From: Euperipatoides rowelli
Taxonomy: Eukaryota; Onychophora; Udeonychophora; Euonychophora; Peripatopsidae
Reading direction: 5' to 3' (one strand)
Assembly: GCA_003024985.2 (NCBI GenBank)
Contig: PXIH01S0020653.1
DNA: 10,040 bases
Shown: piece after piece, positions 6,045 through 10,040 of the stretch
How the letters are laid out: each line of letters opens with the position of its first letter
Position numbering within the stretch: position 1 is the first letter of the stretch
Notes under the pieces: model-generated
What the model was told of the DNA's origin: nothing
Database searches by the model: none
What the model saw: the letters and a program-made list of their open reading frames with translations, nothing else
Program-made: the position numbers and the translations under genes

Positions 6045-6455
6045 TCATCTATCAGGAATACATAGTACAATGTGTGTATTAGTGTACCTTACTTGTTATT
6101 ATACGATGCCAAGCATTTACAAATAACTTTTTTTTAATCTGTTATTTCTGTTCACCATTAGAGAGTTCTGATGCATTTTTTCCCAATTAACCCTGTTTGT
6201 AACTGTTTTGAATATTTGACATTTAATTTAAATAGGATTTAGTTTGTTTTGTTAATTTTTAAAGTTTAAGTTTGTTGTTTTTTAACTAAACATAAAATAT
6301 TCACTTAAGCTATTTTTTTATTAATCAACTAGTATTGAAAATGGATGACACATATTGGTTATGTGCTTACTTAGTCTGTCATAATAAATATATACATATA
6401 TTCCATCATACAAACTGTTTTAGTCATTGTTATTATTATCCAACACTTATTTCAG
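6045..6455. other. T-rich spacer before the GC island
   Basis: No element or gene recognised. T-rich with many stops on the plus strand. Its last 25 bases (tattattatccaac...ttatttcag) form a pyrimidine-leaning tract ending in CAG at 6453-6455, like a 3' splice site. Confidence 0.45.
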
Positions 6456-6581
6456 AGCCCCTCCAAAGTAAGAAGCGATCCCCCCCCCTCAGCAGTGTAT
6501 GAACCCTATCACACTTATCGTAATGAGTACATGGAGATTAGCCACAAAATAAGAGTTAGCTGGTACAGACTCACTACCCAG
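6456..6581 (+). other. GC-richer island, possible coding exon
   Basis: Directly after the acceptor-like ttatttcag, base composition rises well above the surroundings. One frame is open for 42 codons (126 bases) to TAG at 6582-6584. The first full codon begins at the putative splice junction. The peptide includes KVRSDPPPSAVYEPYHTYRN and then EYMEISHKIRVSW, non-repetitive and rich in polar and tyrosine residues. A 9-base C run (6480-6488) supplies the prolines. I do not recognise the protein. Alternatives are the 5' untranslated or ORF1 N-terminal part of the LINE that begins just downstream, or chance. No strong 5' splice site was found at the right end; as a terminal exon it would end at the TAG. 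Confidence 0.3.
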
Positions 6582-6584
6582 TAG

Positions 6585-6642
6585 GCCTTTAAACCCCATA
6601 TCTGACCTAATAATCCCTAATCATCCATAACCCCTCTCTGCT
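6585..6642. other. Short GC-richer spacer before LINE ORF1
   Basis: Continues the locally higher GC content, with stops in all frames (including a TAA at 6628-6630 in the ORF1 frame). It may be the 5' region of the LINE. Confidence 0.35.
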
Positions 6643-6981
6643 GATGAAAGAATCTTTGAAAAAACTATTTAAAAAATCCATGAAGATAAAAAAACAAGCT
6701 GTATTTTATTTGTTTTTAAATTAAAGGAATAATATATCCTAGATGATTTTATTAAGCAGACTGTATCCAGGGATTAATTTGTCTCTCTATCTGATGTATT
6801 GTTATTTAAGAGATTAAGTACTACTGATAAACATCCTTGCATTGTTTCTTTTAGTGATGCTTCTAAAAAATTTTGCTTTCTAAAATTGACTACGAAAGAG
6901 ATAGATGGAAAGGTTACACCTCACACAGATTTGAAATTTGTCTCAGATAGAAGGAGAGAAGAAATAATTAGTTATAACTAA
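6643..6981 (+). pseudogene. LINE ORF1 C-terminal domain, broken
   Basis: ORF1 proteins of LINEs bind the element RNA. One frame from 6643 to TAA 6979-6981 holds protein-like blocks with three stops (TAA at 6670, 6730 and 6775). Before the last stop come IHEDKKTSCILFVFKLKE and ILDDFIKQTVSRD. After it, 67 codons are open, containing LFKRLSTTDKHPCIVSFSDA, then KKFCFLKLTTK and DLKFVSDRRREEI. The order is hydrophobic N-I-(V/I)-(I/V)-x-G/F strand, then an R-L-x-x-x-x-x-x-(R)-P-(V/I)-x-V-x-F block, then a D-L-x-x-x-x-R-R-E-like end. It is typical of RRM-type ORF1 C-terminal regions in L1/CR1-like elements. N-terminal part and start codon are not identified. Confidence 0.6.
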
Positions 6982-7142
6982 AAAAAAGGTAGGTGAAACA
7001 TCAGAACTTTTGAAGTCCTNTTCTGTAAAGGTTGATATTACTAACATATGTTCAGCTTCACTAGATGACACATGCCTTTCAAAATGTACTCATCTACCTA
7101 ATAATGTGATCACCAATCTCCAAAAAAAAAAAAAAAAGGGGA
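6982..7142 (+). other. LINE ORF1-ORF2 junction with A16 tract
   Basis: After the ORF1 stop, another frame stays open for some 45 codons (VGETSELLKS through THLPNNVITNLQ) into a 16-base A run (7122-7137) followed by GGGG. One N lies at 7020. It is either the decayed end of ORF1 or the inter-ORF spacer. The A run, lying between the two ORFs, may be a slippage expansion rather than a poly(A) tail. Confidence 0.4.
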
Positions 7143-7760
7143 ATTGTTATAGCAAGAAATTCACACACAGTTAAAATGTTTTTTACTAATACTTGTTCCT
7201 TTTGTAATAAATTTGATGAGTTTCAATTTTTAATTATTGACAAATCACCGGATATTTTCATCATTGTTGAGTCATCGCTGAATTGTGAAATTCTAAATGA
7301 TGAAATTTTCATTCTCGATTACAAAATTATTAGAAGAGATAGGCCAGGTGAGCTAGATGGAGGAATTCTTCTGTTTTTTAAATCTTGTCTTGATGTCCAA
7401 ATTACACCAGAACTTGCGAATAACATTATTCTAAATCTTTATGGGTTCATTTATGTAACAACAAACAGAAGCTTCTCTTGGGTATAGTTTACAGACCTCA
7501 TAACAGTGTTAATATCACCGGTGACTTCAAATTGCTTAATATAGATTGGTTAAATTTCATGTCTCATATCCATCTGGTCATTTTGGAAATGACCTTTTTT
7601 AATTATCTCAGTTTTGTTTTTTGACACAACATGTGGATTTTGATACAAGATTTGGTGAGCATTCAAGGTCCTTGCATATTTTAGTTTTTAATATTCGGAT
7701 GGAAAGGATTACTGTAATCCTAAATACATGGCTTATCTTGGCAATAGTGATCATTTGGTG
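7143..7760 (+). pseudogene. LINE AP-type endonuclease, split over three frames
   Basis: The endonuclease nicks target DNA to expose a primer for reverse transcription. The first part (ATG 7176, open upstream to about 7143, stop TAG 7485) has MFFTNTCSFCNKFDEF with the early T-N, then DIFIIVESSLN with the metal-binding glutamate (7269-7271; the usual E-T is E-S), and RRDRPGELDGGILLFF. The frame changes near 7475 and gives LGIVYRPHNS and ITGDFKLLNIDW (GDF 7520-7528) to a TGA at 7622. A third frame gives QHVDFDTRF (7627-7653). A fourth step returns to the first frame with LGNSDHLVLAF, whose S-D-H triad is at 7746-7754. All diagnostic blocks (E, Y-R-P-P, G-D-F-N, Q-x-V-x-x-x-T-R, S-D-H) are present in order. 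At least three frame changes leave it non-functional. Confidence 0.85.
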
Positions 7761-7900
7761 TTAGCTTTCAATTAAAAGGTATATATATCCCTGAAATTTC
7801 TTTTGAGAATCAAATCTATGATAATGATAAAGTCAATAGAGAGCAACTTGAGATAGGCCTAATAAAACTATCTTTTCATAAGATGTTTTTGAATAAATAG
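7761..7900 (+). other. LINE endonuclease-RT linker
   Basis: Decayed linker with stops in all frames, including a TAG at 7898-7900. Nothing diagnostic seen. Confidence 0.4.
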
Positions 7901-8212
7901 CTCTTCCATCATGACTATAATAATATTATCAGTAGAGTAAAATCATTATTGGATGATATTATTCCTTTAAAATTTATTTCTAATGGAAATATTCAGAAGG
8001 TCAGGAAACATAAATGGATTAATGAACAGATTATATGTTTAATCCAGAAAAAGAGTTTAGCTTTCAAGAAATATAAGTGTAATAGAAGTAACAGTGATTA
8101 TCTGAAATATAAACAGATAAGGAATTTACTTGCAAATAAGACTTGATTCTCCAGAAAAGCTTTTGAACTCGATTTGATTGAGAACAACTCTGCTTCAAAC
8201 AAAAACTATTAA
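7901..8212 (+). pseudogene. LINE linker domain upstream of RT
   Basis: One frame is open from 7901 to TGA 8144-8146 and then again to TAA 8210-8212. It contains LLDDIIPLKFI, then KHKWINEQIICLIQKKSLAFKKYK and KQIRNLLANK, then after the TGA FSRKAFELDLIEN. The V-P-x-K, W-x-x-x-(E)-(L/I), L-I-x-K/R-x-x-A-(Y/F)-x-x-(Y/K) and Y-x-x-(L/I)-R-N pattern is the usual linker between endonuclease and RT in CR1/Jockey LINEs. The TGA replaces what is normally an arginine codon, one C-to-T step from CGA, as expected from decay of a methylated CpG. Confidence 0.7.
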
Positions 8213-8213
8213 A

Positions 8214-8591
8214 GAAAAAAATAATTCAAGTTATAATTTAGTTTCTCAGTTCAATCATGAAAGTGAAGTTATTACTGATAGTTTTGATATGGTTAATTGC
8301 TTTGCTAAAATTTTTACATGATTTAGAGATCCTCTATTTCACGAAGGCTCTAAACTGAATGTTGATTGTTTTCAAATGGAGACTTTGAATGCTGATATTT
8401 TGACTGATTTTCTGATAAATGAGTTTGAAGTTGCTTCAATTATTTCTAAATTAAAATATTCTCTAACTCCAGGAGATGATCTATTTAAAAATTGTTATAT
8501 TCTAAACTTTAGAATCTTTTTCATCCCTTTTATTGCTACCTTAAAATGGAGTCGAATTCCCATAGATTGGAAAAAAGGGTTAGAACCCTAG
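8214..8591 (+). pseudogene. LINE RT N-terminal (fingers) region
   Basis: One frame runs from about 8214 to TAG 8589-8591 with a single TGA (8319-8321). It includes NLVSQFNHESEVITDSF and, from ATG 8376, ITD/FEVASIISKLKYSLTPGDD and IFFIPFIATLKWSRIPIDWKKG. These match RT blocks 0-2 of this group: (V)-x-x-x-(I)-x-x-L-x-x-x-K-(S)-x-G-x-D, then L-F-N-x-(S)-L-x-x-G-x-(I/V)-P-x-x-W-K. The usual K-S-x-G of the first block is S-L-T-P-G here. Confidence 0.78.
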
Positions 8592-8835
8592 ATTTAAAAA
8601 GGGTGATAGAAAAAATATGAAATCATCTAGACCCATCACGATTACCTCCTCTATTGGAAAAATTGCAGAGCATTTAATTTAAAATGAATGGAAAATTTTA
8701 TCTATGATAATGATATCTTATCTCATGATCAATACATTTTTCCTTAAGGGTTATTCCATGTCTCTTAATATTTTGATGCCTCAAGTTTTCTGATTAAAAG
8801 TTGGAATATGCATATCCTCTTTGATATTGTATAAT
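8590..8835 (+). pseudogene. LINE RT fingers, second part, broken
   Basis: A one-base frame change near 8589 opens RFKKGDRKNMKSSRPITITS (8590-8649) and IGKIAEHLI, which match the (I/V)-x-K-K-G-D-x-x-x-x-x-N-Y-R-P-I-S/T-(L)-x-S-x-x-x-K-(I/L)-x-E block. It stops at TAA 8680-8682. A further frame from ATG 8688 gives ENFIYDNDILSHDQYIF, matching the L-L-S-x-x-Q-(H)-G-F region, and stops at a TAA near 8746. The remaining 80 bases to the first catalytic block are scrambled. Confidence 0.7.
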
Positions 8836-9577
8836 TTGACCTTGAGGCTACATTCGACTCAGTAAATCATCAAGTATTTATTGAAAAATATATGGATTTA
8901 AATTTCCCTCTTTTTTAGTGTTGTGGATTCGTGAATATCATGAATATTTATCTGATCAGGAAATTGTAGTTAAAATTAATAAGTATTTCTCCTCAACCTT
9001 TAAATTAAATTGTGGTTTCCCTCAAGGATCTGTTCTGTCTGCATTTATGTTTAATGTCCATTTGTCTGATCTATCCTCTCAGATAAAGACAAAAGTAATG
9101 ATTTTCACAGATGATATGAAGTTATTACATATTATCTCCAGTTTTGAAGATGAACAACTTCTTCAATCTGATATTTCTACTGTTTATAACTGGATGGAAG
9201 ACAATTATCTTAAAATTAATTTTGAAAAATCTGGCTTGATTGGATTTAAATACAATAAATCACCTAGCTCTTATCATATATGTGGTAACCCTATCAATGA
9301 ATGCAGCTTTAAATCAGATCTTGGAGTTGTTTTTGACAACAGACTTACATTGACTCATCATATAGACCATATTATCAGGAAGGCTAATAGACAATTTGGA
9401 ATGCTGAAAAATAATATAAAATTCATGTCTTCTAGAATCTTCTCTAAATTATATAATGTATACATACAACATATTTTTGACTATTGTTCTACAGGAAATA
9501 TTGTCCTTATTAAAGGTGATATGGGGAAATTAGAATTAAGATTTAAAGTTTATACAAAGAGAATAGATGGGTTTTTT
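8835..9577 (+). pseudogene. LINE RT palm (catalytic core), 220-codon open part
   Basis: FDLEATFDSVNHQVF (8835-8879) carries the first catalytic aspartate (8838-8840) in one frame, reading to TAG 8916. The frame changes in a six-T run (8911-8916), and 8918-9577 is open for 220 codons. There follow CGFPQGSVLSAFMFNVHLSDL (about 9011-9073), the catalytic block IFTDDMKLL (9101-9127; both aspartates present, the usual Y/F-A-D-D is F-T-D-D), YNWMEDNYLKINFEKS, DLGVVFDNRLTLTHHIDHII and RQFGMLK, then FSKLYNVYIQHIFDYCS. These are RT blocks 4-7 and the thumb of CR1/Jockey LINEs in correct order. The GTG at 8918 is only the first codon after the frame change, not a real start. Confidence 0.9.
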
Positions 9578-9926
9578 TAATCTTGCTTATGAGTTAAGAA
9601 TGAGAAGAATGAAAAACGCCTTCTCAATGATATTGTAGGGGCGATCTAATTTTCATGTATACAAATATAGTTTTACTTGGAAATAGAGATGATTGGTTCA
9701 AAATGTCCATCTCATGTACCAGAAAAAATCATCCATATGGGTATGACATTTCATATAGATTAATAAAAGAATGAGGATTTTCACAAATGTCAAATTCTCG
9801 AATGATCTGCCACAATATATTGTCACATATCACTCTTTTAGGGAAGTTAAAAACTCCCTAGATGAGTATTTGAAGAATAACTGGGACTGGGTTGGAGAGT
9901 TTGAAGGGCTGGGTTGGATAGTTTGA
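9573..9926 (+). pseudogene. LINE ORF2 C-terminal domain, broken
   Basis: A seven-T run (9572-9578) shifts the frame. In the new frame FNLAYELRMRRMKNAFSMI (9576-9632) matches the L-x-Y-x-x-R-L-x-x-L-x-x-x-(S)-L block behind the thumb. Stops at 9636 and 9684 interrupt it. From about 9759, INKRMRIFTNVKFSNDLPQY and IVTYHSFREVKNSLDEYLKN match the R-x-x-F-x-x-(R)-x-x-x-x-W-N-x-L-P block and the F-K-x-x-L-D-x-(Y/F) end typical of CR1/Jockey ORF2. The frame then hits TGA at 9924-9926 inside a tandem duplication. Confidence 0.8.
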
Positions 9927-9930
9927 AGAG
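9887..9930 (+). repeat. 22-bp tandem duplication in LINE ORF2
   Basis: Two adjacent 22-base units (9887-9908 and 9909-9930) start with ctgggttgga and differ at only two positions. As 22 is not a multiple of three, the second unit shifts the reading frame and produces the TGA at 9924. Confidence 0.9.
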
Positions 9931-10040
9931 AGTAGACGTTTTAATTTGTGGTCCGATGTTTTAGCTAAGTATCCCTTAAATATTTTGCATTTTAAGTGTA
10001 GATTTTCATTTAATATTTTGGATTTATTTATATTTAATTT
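9925..10040 (+). pseudogene. Open extension after the duplication, to window edge
   Basis: In the frame shifted by one base relative to 9759-9923, 9925-10040 stays open for 38 codons to the edge, with EESRRFNLWSDVLAKYPLN near its start. This is exactly the frame expected downstream of a 22-base insertion, so it may be the original ORF2 tail. Equally, LINE ORF2 usually ends soon after the L-D-x-Y-L block, so part may be 3' untranslated sequence that happens to be open. No poly(A) or short-repeat LINE tail is seen before the window ends. Confidence 0.4.

Larger units (their letters stand above)
6643..10040 (+). mobile_element. Degenerate CR1/Jockey-group LINE
   Basis: A plus-strand non-LTR retrotransposon with ORF1 tail (6643-6981), linker (6982-7142), AP-type endonuclease (7143-7760), linker and RT (7901-9577) and C-terminal domain (9573 to the window edge). 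N-terminal endonuclease plus RT without RNase H or integrase, the DLGVVFDN and HHIDHIIRKANR blocks behind the RT palm, and the C-terminal DLPQ-IV...F-x-x-x-K-x-x-L-D-x-(Y)-L region place it in the CR1/Jockey group. I cannot separate CR1, L2 and Jockey clades by eye. All three frames are used, with stops and single-base indels, several at T runs. It is not autonomous. Its 5' end is uncertain (the GC island at 6456 may be part of it) and its 3' end was not reached. Confidence 0.9.

Noticed and set aside
5884-6126. 80-codon plus-strand open frame
   Set aside because: Serine/threonine- and methionine-rich without any motif; overlaps a minus-strand frame that looks slightly more protein-like. Neither is certain.
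5429-6455. Env-like or third ORF of the Ty3 element, or its 3' LTR
   Set aside because: No signal peptide, transmembrane or fusion-like pattern on the plus strand, and no copy of this sequence was seen upstream of the pol.
1-10040. CRISPR arrays, prokaryotic defence or secretion systems, phage genes
   Set aside because: No regularly spaced repeats, no operon structure, no ribosome binding sites; all recognisable proteins are eukaryotic transposable-element proteins.

Overview
The window looks like a strongly A+T-rich, gene-poor stretch of animal nuclear DNA. Three things point there: long A, T and C homopolymers, (TAA)n-type microsatellites, and decayed remains of Ty3/Gypsy, probable piggyBac-like and CR1/Jockey-type elements. 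No operon, ribosome binding site or other prokaryotic signal is present. I cannot name the species. No intact protein-coding gene is visible; the longest open frame (220 codons) is the reverse-transcriptase core of a broken LINE.

Layout, left to right. 1-2650 is old mixed debris: a 22-bp near-perfect palindrome (61-82), a probable Ty3-type protease remnant (451-639), an exon-shaped segment with strong splice-like borders (893-988), an unrecognised coding-like stretch on the minus strand (1288-1575), a possible piggyBac transposase fragment (about 1861-2150), a palindromic A/T tract (2220-2268), and a probable integrase zinc-finger fragment (2427-2625). 2641-3305 is A-rich and almost featureless. 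3306-5428 is a clear but dead Ty3/Gypsy pol on the plus strand, in the order RT, RNase H, integrase, broken by stops and frame changes. 5429-6455 holds no clear element, only two small minus-strand open frames. 6456-6581 is a GC-richer island with a splice-acceptor-like border and a 42-codon open frame. About 6643 to the right edge is a dead non-LTR retrotransposon of the CR1/Jockey group on the plus strand: ORF1 tail, endonuclease, reverse transcriptase and C-terminal domain. It is split over all three frames, and most frame changes can be located.

What the parts would have done: in the Ty3 element, protease, RT/RNase H and integrase would have made and inserted DNA copies; in the LINE, the endonuclease nicks target DNA and RT primes from the nick. 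Neither can work as written. I found no convincing LTRs, target-site duplications or LINE 3' end. Two integrase zinc-finger remnants about 2.4 kb apart suggest at least two Ty3-type insertions. The most useful second-look items are the tandem duplication that accounts for a LINE frameshift, the altered LDED active site of the Ty3 RT, the possible piggyBac relic, and the two exon-like segments, which are the only hints of host gene sequence.
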